64,000 bases of DNA from Phyto melanocephala (lineage: Eukaryota > Arthropoda > Insecta > Diptera > Rhinophoridae): assembly GCA_941918925.1 (NCBI GenBank), contig OW799234.1, positions 68,505,043 through 68,569,042 on the forward strand, written 5' to 3'. A model generated the notes under the pieces. It was given only the letters and a program-made list of their open reading frames with translations. It searched no databases and had not been told where the DNA came from. This document shows, one piece after another, positions 34,369 through 46,122 of this stretch. A program made the translations under genes and the position numbers. Position 1 is the first letter of the stretch; each line of letters starts with the position of its first letter.

Positions 34369-36614
34369 GTAACAATTTTTCGTTTATTTTTTTATGGCAC
34401 TAAGGAAACGCATTTGGCTTTTTTTTTTGTATTTTAATATTTATTGGTTGTTCAAAATGTTTTTTTCATATTTTTTTTATATATTTTTGTTTGTTTTTTG
34501 TTTGGTTTATAACTATTTTTATGCAAAAAATAAAATATGTAGAAAAAAACGTAACACGTTTTCTTTACAATAAAAATCAGTTTCATATTTTGTTTAATCA
34601 GTAATTCTCATTTTTTTTTTTTTTTAATTTCTGTGTTTTAGCTTCAATACGGCGCATTTTTTCATTAAAGGTTATTTACTTATTCATCATTATAATAATA
34701 ATATATATGTTTTTGTTTTAAATATTTTTTCTGAGGTTTTTTCATCTAAATATGTTTAAGTTTTAGCATCTTCTCTAAATTGCAACCTTGTATTTTTTGT
34801 TTTGTTTATAATTTATATTGCGAAAAAAAAATTATATATATTTTTATGTTCAATATTTTTTATAAATGAGGGAAAGGGGATAAGTAATTGTTGTTGCTTA
34901 GTTTTGCTTTCGGTTGTTAATTAAATCTTCATAATTTACAGCTATGATATGCATTTTTTGTAAATTTTTTTTATATATATATTTTCACTGTTTGTTTAAA
35001 TTGTTAAAGTTTGTAGTCATTTTCAAAATAAACCTTATTTTTTTCAAACTTTTGGTGTCCTTTAATAGGCAGCCTAAAATATGAGTTTTACTTTTTATCT
35101 CTTGTAATGTTGATATTTATTGCATAATTGTTAGATTTTAAATTTAAAATTTTTCGTACTAAAATTGATTATGGCCAAAACTAGAATAATTCATTTTGTT
35201 GTAATAATTAAAACTAATTAAATAATTAATTATATTATTTTTGCTTCTGGGTATGTGGAAAATTGTGCTTTGTTTTTCGTTTTTAAAAATTTATATATGA
35301 TGAATACTTATAAAAAAATAGTATTTTTTTTTTATAAAATGAAAATTTTAACCTTCCGAAATGATTTTTTTTGTTTTAATTTTTTTTTAAATTTGTATTT
35401 TACCAAAAACAGAAAAATAGAAAAAAAAACTTCATGATTTTTTTTTTTAATAAAACCTTTATTAATAATTTAAATTAAAAGTATATTTATTATATTTTTT
35501 GTTGTGTAGTATTTAAATATATAAGTATATTTGCAATAATACAATAATAATAATAAAAATAATGGGAACTTAAAATTTCATATTATAGCATTTAATATTC
35601 TTTTAAAATTATGAAAAAAATAATAATAATAATAATAATTACTTATCTAAATATATATTAATAATAAAATTATGTTTTAAACTAAAAGTAAAAAATATAT
35701 AAAAAAAAAATAATTGGGCTCAATTTAATGATAACTTTTTCTGTTTCTTTTAAATTAAATCAACCATGTCATAGCTTCAATATGTGTGTGTGTGTGTTCT
35801 TATTTAAAAGTGTTAAGTAATTATATTTATTATGTGGTTAGTAAAATTAAACAGATGCATTTGCTTTGACTTAAAATATAAAATTTGTTTTTTTTTTAAT
35901 TAAAAACACTTATTTTTAATGTATGATAATTTTGGTTCTTTTTTTTATTTAATATATTTTTTTTATTTTATATATTTTGTGTGTCTTTTTTAAGTATCTT
36001 TTTTGCTTATTTTTCCTTTTTTTTTTTGTTATATTTAAGGTTGCTTAAATATAATAACTATTAAAAAATATATATTATTTTTGTAGGAACATATTGACGT
36101 AATTTAACGTATTGCAGCTATTTTTTGTGTTTTTATTTTTCTTTCTTTTATGAATATATAAAATTAATATTAAATTATAATTATTAAGAGCTTGAAAATT
36201 TTATGAAAAAAGAAACATCAAAAGAATTATTAAAAGTTGACCAAAAAATGTTTAAAAAAATGTAAAGAAATTGTTTTTAAACTTTAACCTGAAAACAAAA
36301 CGTTTTAGAAAAGTTTGTCTACAAAAAGAAATCGTAAAATAAAGCGAAACCATCTAAATGTTATATATGAAATATATTTGTTTTAACTTGCTTGAATTTT
36401 GTATAATATTACAAAAATACTAAAGTTTTCCCCAACATAAATATTTACATATGTGATACATTGGTGTGGCATGTGGGGCATTTTGCTATTTAGCGTTTTC
36501 GAAAATCATATCAGCAAATCACAGTTTTGAGTGTAATTTTTTGCTAACATTTTGTATATATGAAGTTTGTTATTTAAAATAAACGCTATAACAGAAACTG
36601 TGGTTATTTATCTA
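34369..36614. other. AT-rich stretch, no gene seen
   Basis: T-rich plus strand, (AAT)n near 35625-35640, (GT)n near 35785. Nothing recognised. Confidence 0.6.
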
Positions 36615-36944
36615 CACGTAAAGAAAAACCATGGTTAGGACATGATTACAGCGATTATTTTATATTTACTTTAATAACATTTGGTTATCGAAAACATGTT
36701 AAAGTTATTTTATTTTTTTTTAATCATTATTTCGTCATGACAAACAAGAGTTTGTTTGAATTTCATTATAATGTTTTTATTTTAAGTTTGATATTCATGA
36801 AAACTTCAATATGGTTGTTCTTTAAAAAAAATTATGAATTATAAAATTATTATAATAAAAATAGTATGATATCTTCGAAAAAATAATGTTATATTCAAAA
36901 GTATTTAGAATTACAAATTATTAATAATTGGTAAATGAAGCAAT

Positions 36945-37517
36945 TATCCAAAATGGAAGCTCTTCTGAGTACTATAACTTTGGAGAACGCTTAACCCCTT
37001 AAACGATTTAAGGATAAACTTAAACGTTGGGTGATGGAGTAACATGTCAGAAAATGGCAAAGCACTGATGTCGGTAAGGTGACAAAAATACTATGGGGTT
37101 ACCCAAATCTTGAGAAATCAAAGGAAATTCTGAGACTGAATAGACCAACACTTATGAGACTAACCAGTGTGATTACAGGTCATACGGAGTTGAGAACTCA
37201 TCTAGCTCGCATGAAACTGTCAAAAGAGACAACATGCAGAACATGCGAGGAAGAGGATGAGACTTTGATACACTATCTCTGTCATTGTCCTGCGTTTGGG
37301 CATATTAGACGCGAGAATTTTACAGTGGATACTATGCCGAATTTGGAATACCTGGGGAACTCAAAATGGAGATCCATAAGGAATTACATTGAGGGGACTG
37401 AGTTCTTGAACTAGTCCGGTTCCCACATGGAGCGCACAACATGCCAACTGGGCATAAGTGTATACCTGTCATGGGTTTGGGCTTTAAGTGCCCCTCCTTT
37501 TCAACCTAACTAACCTT
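36945..37517 (+). mobile_element. 5'-truncated LINE inserted with a 12-bp target duplication
   Basis: AAATGAAGCAAT (36933-36944) and AAATGAAACAAT (37518-37529) flank the insert with one mismatch. The 573-bp insert holds the C-terminal end of a non-LTR retrotransposon polyprotein and its short 3' end CCCCTCCTTTTCAACCTAAC then TAACCTT. Truncation at the 5' side and a target duplication are typical of target-primed reverse transcription. No poly(A) tail is present; the end is a CCTAAC-type repeat. Confidence 0.85.
36950..37414 (+). pseudogene. LINE reverse transcriptase C-terminal (RNase H/zinc-knuckle) fragment
   Basis: The frame reads LLSTITLENA-stop-PLKRFKDKLKRWVME-stop-HVRKWQSTDVGKVTKILWGY, then an open stretch to the natural stop at 37414. 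It contains RLTSVITGHTELRTHLARMK and CRTCEEEDETLIHYLCHCPA, a C-x2-C-x8-H-x4-C knuckle found at the C-terminus of Jockey/I/R1-type LINE proteins. The two in-frame stops show that the upstream part is dead; the last 111 codons are intact. Confidence 0.8.
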
Positions 37518-37590
37518 AAATGAAACAATAGTATAATTACAAAGTAATCAAGTTATGCATCATTTTTAATAATAATTTGAGTAATCAAAA

Positions 37591-38094
37591 GCATACATAT
37601 ATTGCAACACTACGTGTTTGAATCGAACATCTGTTTTGATTAACTTACAACTTTCCTTTAAGTTGACTTTACAAACTTTTCATTTGATTTTTGTGGGAGT
37701 AATTTTTTAACTTAATCAGTATTTACTCAGTTACTATACTTTACTGGATAAGTAAACAAACAGACCTAATAACAATAATTATTAATTTATCAAAAGGTCA
37801 CTTTTATACGTGCTATCTCGACACAGAGAATGTCATCGGCTAGATCAAACCATTCAAATTCAAAATTTTCTTATCTGCACTTAAGTTGTATGGTCAAAAG
37901 TTTATAGTGATTCTTCCCATAAATGCTTTCCTATAAATTAAATTATTGATTTAGATGATATTTTTTTTATATTTAAAAACACAATATTAACTTTTCATGT
38001 TTTTTACAATGTTGATTACTTTCAAAACCTTTTACTAAAATAAATGTCTAAAATATTTTTTGTAATAAAAATAACAATTACATTAGATTCCAAA
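37591..38094. other. Unassigned AT-rich sequence
   Basis: Contains TTTACTGGATAAGTAAACAA near 37740, like the 27-kb MITE end. Otherwise nothing seen. Confidence 0.4.
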
Positions 38095-38440
38095 CACACG
38101 CAAAGAAAAATCATGGTTACGCCATGATTACGACGATCATATTATATTCTCTATAACAATATTTAGTTGTCGAAAGCAAGTAATAGTAATTTTTATTTTG
38201 TTTTATCATTTATTTCGTCACGATAATCAAGCATTTGTTTAAATTGTAAATACTTTTCGTAAAAATTTCAAAATGATTGTCATTTAAGAATAGTATGATT
38301 TAAAAAAATTAATTTGACAAAAATAACATTGTATTCAAAAGCATTAAAAATTACAAATACTCATTAAAATAGTTGGTGAGACAACAGTATGATTACAAAG
38401 CAATCAATCTATGATTTTTTTTAATAATAATTTGTTTCTT
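38095..38440 (+). repeat. Dispersed repeat R, copy B (uninterrupted)
   Basis: Diverged copy of 36615-37590 without the LINE. AATCATGGTTACGCCATGAT at the left and AATCAATCTATGATT at the right are partly inverted, so it may be a MITE. Confidence 0.6.
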
Positions 38441-38655
38441 TTTTTTTTTTTGCTGAATAAATTTTTATTATTTTAAAATTTTAATATGTAAAAAAAAACA
38501 AACATTTTTAAAACATTGAAAATCAACAAGACTTTATAAAAAAAGAAATTGATACAAGAATTGCACTTAAAAAGGTAAGTACAATCAATATGTGTATGTT
38601 ACAGCAAAAGACAATAATTTGCCACTAAAAAAAACAAAGGTAGTCGATTTTAATT

Positions 38656-38712
38656 GTAGTCATATAAAGGGTCTGCCATTTAACGTTTTTTGCAGACCCT
38701 TTATATGATTAT
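38656..38712. repeat. Perfect 17-bp hairpin
   Basis: TCATATAAAGGGTCTGC (38660-38676) and GCAGACCCTTTATATGA (38692-38708) enclose a 15-base loop. G-T wobbles extend the stem to about 21 pairs. A related sequence AAAGGGTCCGCCATCTATCG lies at 62699. Likely two collapsed transposon ends; a small structured RNA cannot be excluded. Confidence 0.6.
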
Positions 38713-39955
38713 TGCATAATATTTAATTAAACATAACAATAATAACTAACAACCATTATATGTTTTAACCACAATCAAACAATGCAATCTTAACAAGAGG
38801 CTCTTCAACTATGTTTACCACATCCATGCCTTTTCTTTGCGAGTAGCGGTATTTGATATGGCTCAAAAGTACTATTTATTTGAACCCATTGCAAATATCG
38901 TTCAATACCTGCTATAATTTGCTCTCTGATAATAAAATGTTAGCAGCTCATAATTTTCTAATTTAAAATAAATCATTATGCTTTTCTAGTTTTGCTAAAC
39001 GCATAATGTTTTGAAAGTACCCTACAATAAATGAATGACTGAAACTAACACATACAAAATGTTTGTACTAACACTATTGTAGCAATTTAATATATATAAT
39101 TCCTGCTACAGGAAAAATAATGCGTATGCAAGAGTGAGACAAATAATGTATGTTGATTTCTTGACGTTTAAAATTGGAAAATTATTGTGAAAAATCTTTA
39201 ATTCAGTGTAACGAAAAGTAATTTTTATTAAGCAATTTGCAGTTTTTTCGACGAGGTTTTTTTATAAAATACTCGAGAAATAAAAGGTAAGTACGAAAGG
39301 TGACAGCCAAACATAAATATGTAAATGCCTTTGCATATTCTCATAATTTTTACTTTAGCAATTCCAGCCATAAAACGAATGACGCTAATACCATGGAAAA
39401 GGATTAAATTGTGCCCATCCAGGAAGCAGTGAAATTAACGTATATATATAAATACGTAACATATATAATAAATAATATAAAAGATAATAAATTTTGTTTT
39501 ATTTTACGAGTAAAATATATACCTGGTTAGCTTTGACCGATATATACGTTAAGTGTGACTACTATTTATATTTTATTTTATTAGAAACAGCTGTAGTGTA
39601 AGTAGTCCAGATATATGTTTTGCAGTTGACAAAACTAATATGTAAGAGAAAGACGCAAAATCACATGTACACAAAAGTTTCAGTCAGTTTTTTCACATTG
39701 CCCTGAAGAAACTAATAGAAACTTTAACCGTTATATCAGTCACTAGTACCAGTCATATAACCGGTTAAATAACCGTCACTGTTCTTGTAGGGTATTTATC
39801 AAACTTCTTGTGTTTAAACATTTCCTTAGAACGTTTCGTTTTCAATAAGTAAGAGTTTATTCTTAAAAATATACGAAATTAGAACTAAAAAAAAAATAAG
39901 TGAAGAAATATATAAGTAAGATTATTTAGAACAAATTTAAAATACTTACAGCCAT
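38713..39955. other. Unassigned AT-rich sequence
   Basis: No gene or clear repeat. GGTTATATAACCGTTACTG-like dyads (ACCGTTATATCAGTCACTAG, ATAACCGGTTAAATAACCGT) lie near 39728-39780. Confidence 0.4.
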
Positions 39956-40163
39956 TATTACAACTTGCCGTTAGTTAAAGGTAGGATTTTTTGTGCCCGA
40001 TAAAAAGCTTTGTTTTATAACAACTTTCATTTTTTATTGTTTTTTTTTTTATTATTAATAATAATATTTAATGGATAAAAAAATTTCCATTAGCAAATTT
40101 CTAATGCAAAAACATATTTCGGTCCGACAAAATCCTGCCTTTAACTAACGGCAAGTTGTAATA
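39956..40163. mobile_element. MITE with ~37-bp inverted repeats
   Basis: Ends TATTACAACTTGCCGTTAGT (left, continuing TAAAGGTAGGATTTT) and the same sequence inverted at the right, with one clear difference (T/C). TA at both edges suggests a Tc1/mariner-type duplication. The 208-bp body is non-coding. Confidence 0.8.
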
Positions 40164-42605
40164 TTGGCCCTTAAAGGATTAAATGCCTTTCCATTGTTTA
40201 AGTAAGAATATATTAAGAAAAAGTACAAAAAAATCTGTTAAATGTGTAAAAACAACGAGCCTCATAGGAAACTTAAATTTTCAACCTTTAGGTACTATTT
40301 TATGTGTATGCATGTATGTATGAATGTATGTATGATTGTATGGATGTAAAAAAATATGAGTGTGCTTAATAAAAACAAATTATGAATTTACTATTAGTTA
40401 AGGTCTATTTATATTACAAAATTGTCTAAACAAAAAAAAAAATTAAAATAAAAATAATAATAAATAAAAAAACATTGAAACAATATAATTTTATTATTAT
40501 TAAAAAAGGAACAATATTTTTAATAAAACTAATTATAAAATAACTTTAACTAAATAATAATAAAAGTTGAATTAAATTAAATAAAAATAATTAAGATTTT
40601 TTAAAACTTTTTATTATTATGTCTTATCATTATGGTTGATGTTTGTTTTTTTCGTTATATAATTATGATATAAAGAAAATATTTCGGAAAGGTTAAAAAT
40701 TACAAAATTATTTTGTATTAATTGTAGGTTCAAGATTATTTTCTTTTTGTCGTTTTGTTAGTTCAATATCATTTGAAATAATACAATAAAAAGAATATAA
40801 TTAACAAATTATATGTATGTTATTTGTTGTTGTATTTTCTCTTTAAGGATATGCAAAAAACTACTTTGTCTGAGTTGGGTTTTATTTTATTTTTTAAAAT
40901 ATCGTTTATAATTTATTTTTTATTTTTTTATTTTTCTTTTAATTTTTCTTTTCAATGTCCATATTTTGGTCAAGTTGTATTTTACTTGTTTTGTGTGTAT
41001 TTTAGGTCTTTACTAAAAAGCTGTAACTTGCTAAAGTTTAACTTTTCTAGTCGCCCCATTACCTTTGCCTTTGGGGGGCATGGTTAAGTCTTTCTAAGCT
41101 TATATTTTTAATATCTTTGTTGTTGTATAAGTCAATTCATATTTTGTGTGTTATAGTTTTCTTTAAAAACTATTCAAAATCGTTAATTTCTTAATTCTGA
41201 ATGTTGCGTAATTTTTATATAAAATACTTTTATTATTATTGTTATTATTATTATATATAAATATACGTTTTTTTCATGTTTAAAAAGGGGGAGATTAGGC
41301 ACTACAGTGTGTGTGTGTATTTTTTTTATTTATATATATATTTTTTTTTTTACCAAATATTGTGTTTTATTTTTGTTTTTATTTCGGAAAAAGTATATTT
41401 TCAAACCAAAACGGAATATCTGCTTCCATATTGAGCAAATTAATATGTTTGAATTTATTTATTTTTTTTGTGTAATTTGCAAAAAAAAGACAAGCCTTAT
41501 TTATGTATACCAATTTTATGCTGATTTTCTTTTTGTTAAAATTGGTTCTATGTGAAGTTGGTTTTTGTTTTATTTCCTCTAATTATTTTTCTGATTATAA
41601 CAGAAGGTTCAAGGGAGGTTTTTTTTTAAGTATGTACAATTTTTAAAAACTAAATAATAATTTAAATGCTTTTTTAATTATTATATACAAAAAATTTAAT
41701 TTAATATATTTTTCTCCATCAATTCTGTATTTCAATTTATTATATTTTTTATTATATTTTAAAGTTTTAATAGCTTGGCACTCAAATTATAATTAAGTAG
41801 TTATTTGCTTTATATAATTTGCTATTTTCTTTTTTATTTATTTATTTATTTTTGTTTAAATGATTGGTTACGGTAAATTAGCTATTTTTTGTTTGTTTGT
41901 TTGTTTGTTATTCAATCTATTTCTTTTTTAAGTTTATTGCTTTTGAAACCAATATAGATTCTTATTGTTTTATATATTTTTTTTTAATTATTATTTTAAA
42001 TCCTATTTATGTATGTTAACGGTCTTCAATTGGTTTATTTCTTCTTTAATATATTTGTTAATACAAGTTTCTGGTAACACTTTATTTGTTCAATATATTT
42101 GTTTAAAGAAATTCAAATACTCAAAAGGCTTTCAAAAAAAGAAGTTGAGATGGAGTTGACGTGTTTAACATGAGTTTATTGAAATAAAAACTTGGAAAGT
42201 GTGAAACCAAAATAAGATCTTACATAACTGATACTTTTCCAAATTAAATTTCTAAAAGTTGTTTTAATTGGATTTCATAATAAAACTAATTTAGAGCACT
42301 GTCTCTTTTTATACTTTCGATTTGTAAGATTTTCCATAATGGTAATGTAACGAATTTTGGCATATTTCTTGATATTCGCACAATCTGCACCTTAAGAACT
42401 TAAAATTTAAACGTATTGTACTGTACTTTAACTTTGAGGGTCTCTGGTATTTAACAGAAAGGATAAACTATTAGCTGACAACGATATTTGTCTATTTGTT
42501 AAAATTTTAAAAAATGTAGGCAATTAAAAGATTTATAACAAATCCTTCAAACATTTTTTTTTAAAGTATTTGTTCTTTCGTCTCATAAACAAATAAAGGA
42601 ACTTT
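40164..42605. other. AT-rich stretch, no gene seen
   Basis: A-rich near 40430-40610, then T-rich. Open frames at 40824-41087 and 41307-41555 are Phe/Leu/Ile-rich by composition only. GGTTGA-type and GTATGTAT runs occur near 40310. Confidence 0.55.
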
Positions 42606-42609
42606 GAGT

Positions 42610-43060
42610 AAAAAACAAGTGAGAGCGTTATATTCGGCTATTAAATTTTAATATACCCACAAAAGTGTCCTGCATGAATGCCATTAAATCGCAAAATAGT
42701 GTTTTCATTCTCAAAATGAATCATGCTGGCTATGTCATACATACTGTACCTGCAAATAGTATTGGACTACGTGGTCCCATTTAGCTAAATGGACTACTTA
42801 CAATATAGGCCTATGTAATGCAGTCATGGACCATATCATTTTTAAACAAGATATTGTAGTAAACGACAGGTGTTCGTATTTTGACGATTACGTATATTGT
42901 TGTCAAAAGGAGTATAATTGCCGTGTAGTGACAAAGAGTAGCTTTGAGACTTCTCCGATGGGCTATATGGTCCAACCCTCAGATATCGTAATGTTAAATC
43001 GATCAAATGTGAGTACTGTGTGTAGCTGTATTTGAAGCACAACGTACACTACTCCAATCA
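42610..43060 (+). repeat. DINE-like end with unidentified moderately GC-rich body
   Basis: AAAACAAGTGAGAGCGTTAT then ATTCGGCTATTAAATTTTAA and TATACCC match the DINE-like 5' end. The body to about 43060 has a 69-codon open frame (42826-43035) without recognisable domain. The overlapping minus frame shows that the openness is not strand-specific. Confidence 0.4.
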
Positions 43061-43199
43061 TTATTTTGTTCATTTAGTGATATTTTATTTGTTAAGTGAA
43101 TCATTAGCACAAATAGGGGTACAGTGTTGCCAGTGTACGAAATTTTCAACATAATTGGGATTGGAAATTTTGTAGTAAGAATTGAGGGAAATTTTAAGA

Positions 43200-43335
43200 T
43201 AATCTATTTGCTAAATCAGATTTTTCTCTTCTTTTGGGATTTATTAAGGCGTCACAATGGATCATATTAGTCTCTGGGTGAGGGTGTAAAGGTAACTTTG
43301 CACCAGCTTCATTATCTAACCTAACCTTTTTTATA
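43200..43335 (+). mobile_element. LINE/SINE 3' tail fragment, type 2
   Basis: AAGGCGTCACAATGGATCAT through CATTATCTAACCTAACC ends in the same CTAACCTAACC repeat as the LINE and SINE tails. TCACAATGGATCA resembles TCACAAAGGGATCA in the tail of the 4.4-kb SINE. No coding sequence. Confidence 0.45.
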
Positions 43336-43739
43336 AATAGATATGTAACCAATATAATAAAAAATACTTGAAAGAAAATTTTGCAAAAAAAAAACACTTG
43401 TAATTTTACTTTCAGTCATCAAATATTTTTCTTGTACAAATAATGTAACAAAATGGCCTTTTAAAATCATACTTTTATTTATTTATTTTTATTTGAAAGA
43501 TGGACCCAACTAAAAAAGATATACATATGTATGTATAATTAGGAATATAATGGAAATAATTTGTTTTTAAATCGAATCATTTTGAAACGGTGTATGAATT
43601 TTAATCGCTTTCGAGATTAAATTTTAACCTAATACGAATTATATTCTAAATAATTCAAATTCAATAATAATTAACCAATAATTTTAAAAGTAAAAAAAAA
43701 CAACAACAACATTATTAAAAAAAAAACAAAATGATGAGT

Positions 43740-43915
43740 TCATCACATTGCTGACTTTTAATACTATAATTTTCGAAAGAATTTCTGATATATTGTTACC
43801 ACATACATACGTGTACGTGAGGGGAAAATTTGATTTCAACAATTACACGGATGGACAGACGGACATAGCTAAATTGACTTCTCTATCTATTAGGATTCGG
43901 AATAAATATAATTTA
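43740..43915 (+). mobile_element. DINE-1-like fragment
   Basis: TTTGATTTCAACAATTACAC then GGATGGACAGACGGACATAG and the preceding TTTCTGATATATTGTTACCA match the middle of the 11.1-kb copy. Diverged; both ends missing. Confidence 0.5.
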
Positions 43916-45071
43916 AGGTGTCTCAAATACATATTGGTAAAATTCTTTAAATATAAACAAACCGGAAATGTGCTCAATATCGTAAACTAATTAACATTCA
44001 GTTGTATACTGGCCTCACAGAAAATAAAACAAATGATTATAAACATTGATTGTTAAAAAACAATTATCTGTTCTTATCGCTACCCAACTGGTGGCTAGAG
44101 CAGGACAAAAATAGTGATAAAATGAAAGATAATAACAAACAAAAGTAAAAGGGTTGCTGTTTGGTTAAAATTTCAATCTAACTCGTTGTGGTAAAAATAT
44201 ATGAAAAAAGGAAAAACTCAAGTAGTTACCGAATTCAATTAACTTAAGTCCCGGGAGTTAAATATTTAGATGATATTTACAACCAAAATGTAACCACCGA
44301 TCAGAGAGTGCTGATGATGAAATCGTAGCTGGTTTCGAAAATGCATTCCACTCGGCTAGTGTCGGTAAAAATATAATTTTTCAGATTTATTCTTTCATTT
44401 ATCACAATTAAAAAATTCTTTGTAAAAAATTAAGAATATTAAATATGAACTCAAGCCTGATTAAAATTTAAATATTAGTTTAAACAAAAAAGTTAATATT
44501 TTTATTGTAACATTAATTAATCAATCATTAAAGTGGATTACCCGTATAGGGCCAATCCGGCTCACAACATAATGTTATGCCTGATTTAGATACTTATATT
44601 CTACATTAAAAATTTGTTAGTGGTAAAATATTTATTGTAATAAAATTTTATATTTATTAAAAAAAATAATTAAAATACATAAATAATATAAGTTTCGTGG
44701 TTTGGTGTCAAAATCGTTAAGATGAAATGTGTAGGACTTTCCTAAACACGGTTTATTTGTTATAAGCAACAGATGGAAATTCGTTGTAAAGTAGCTGTCA
44801 ATATAAGTAAGGATATAAATATCTAAAAATATATCTTTTATATATCTGTACTTCTATAACATGAGCTGAGATTATGCCTATTACGATAAGTATCAAATGT
44901 TCGAAAAAGATTGATTGATAAAAGAGCTCCAATACATATTTTGGAGGATACCTAAGCAGTTATCAGAATGCTTAGAAACGAAATGGTTGAATCTCGATAT
45001 GTCTTTAAATCTTTCTTCCTCTTTTTTTTTGTTTTGATATAAATAATTTTTAGGATGAAAGCGAATGACGA
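43916..45071. other. Unassigned AT-rich sequence
   Basis: No gene seen. Confidence 0.45.
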
Positions 45072-45218
45072 TTAAACAAGTAAGAGCACTATATTCGGCT
45101 GTGCCGAATCTTTTATACCCACCACCAATTTTGTGTACATTTAAAGCACAATATTTATTATTTTGTTAATCATTATGGATAATCTCTTTATAATAAAATA
45201 TGTATCACTTTCTTTGTA

Positions 45219-45823
45219 GAGGGTGGTTAAATTTTAAGGGCCCATGTTGAAGATGAGCCACACAAACAACAAGTTTTTTTTGCATTTCATTTGAATTTTC
45301 TCAATCTCAGTCCAACTTAATTTGAACAGTGGAAAGATACGCAAATGAGCAACGCCTTAAAGTTATTCAGGTTTTTTATAAAAATGGGCGTTCAAGTCAA
45401 AATGCATTTTGTGCACTTCGTAATTCTTTTGATCAACATAATCGTTCAAATTCGTCCACAATCGGGAGAATTGTAAAAAATATTTAAATTTCTGCAAAAC
45501 AGGTCTGTATAAAATGTTAGAAAATCTGTGAATGCCTTCTTAGTTCGTTGGATGGGAACCATTGCTGTTTTTTGCGATAGTGTGGCAAAAGAGCAGTCAA
45601 CATCGACTCATCATCATGCCCAGCAATTGACCATCAACATTGTCATTGCAAATTTGAACCATCAGATAGAGGAGTGGCGCCATCGACCATTTGGCCGATA
45701 TTTTGTTAAATACATAATTGAACCATACAAATATTATAATTACAAAAAGAAATAGTAATAATTTCATAAATAATTTGTGTTTTATTTAAATTCAACATCT
45801 GCCCTTAAAATTTAACCACCCTT
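45219..45823 (+). mobile_element. Internally deleted mariner element with intact ends
   Basis: Terminal repeats AGGGTGGTTAAATTTTAAGG (45220) and the same sequence inverted to 45822 match over 22 bases. TA stands outside both ends (45217-45218 and 45824-45825). At 605 bp it is about half the usual length. Intact ends make it a candidate non-autonomous element. Confidence 0.85.
45335..45755 (+). pseudogene. Remnant mariner transposase inside the 45-kb element
   Basis: The N-terminal helix-turn-helix region is readable: ERYANEQRLKVIQVFYKNGR, then SSQNAFCALRNSFDQHNRSN and SSTIGRIVKN before a stop. The catalytic DDD region is missing. The following open frame (45528-45755), ending NHQIEEWRHRPFGRYFVKYI, is a fusion of other frames. 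Non-functional. Confidence 0.7.
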
Positions 45824-46076
45824 TATAACTTCGATATGCTACTAAAATGCATTTCTTAATGTAGTCTTTCAATGAAAGTGGGCGTTAAAGTAGGCGTGTC
45901 AATACAGTTTCTGCTAATAAATACAACTTAGATATTTCAATATAGTCCTTTATTTTCCCAAAAACTTTGTCATTAAAGAAATTACATGAATTTAAGATAA
46001 ACCGTTATATGGCAGGTAGGCGTTAAAGTAGGCGTGTCACCACCTAAACTTTTTGGCACAACAATAACATTGATTA

Positions 46077-46077
<1 letters not shown>

Positions 46078-46122
<45 letters not shown>
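46078..46122. repeat. (ATT)n microsatellite
   Basis: About 15 uninterrupted ATT units. Confidence 0.9.

Larger units (their letters stand above)
36615..37590 (+). repeat. Dispersed repeat R, copy A, split by a LINE
   Basis: 36615-36944 plus 37530-37590 align with 38095-38440: AAAGAAAAACCATGGTTAGG, TTATTTCGTCATGACAA, TATTCAAAAGTATTTAGAAT and, after the LINE, AGTATAATTACAAAGTAATC. Copy B is uninterrupted and so serves as the empty site. Confidence 0.7.
45072..46045 (+). mobile_element. DINE-like element interrupted by a mariner
   Basis: It begins AAACAAGTAAGAGCACTATA then TTCGGCTGTGCCGAA and CCCACCACCAATTTTGTGTA, matching the minus strand of 8655-8806. The matching end (ACCGTTATATGGCAGGTAGG then CGTTAAAGTAGGCGTGTCAC) lies near 46000-46045, beyond the mariner insertion. 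Confidence 0.65.

Noticed and set aside
41307..41555. Phe/Ile-rich frames in 40.8-42.2 kb resembling membrane proteins
   Set aside because: They reflect T-rich composition; similar frames occur in all T-rich blocks.
42826..43035. 69-codon plus-strand frame with several Cys
   Set aside because: The Cys spacing fits no known motif, and the opposite strand is equally open.
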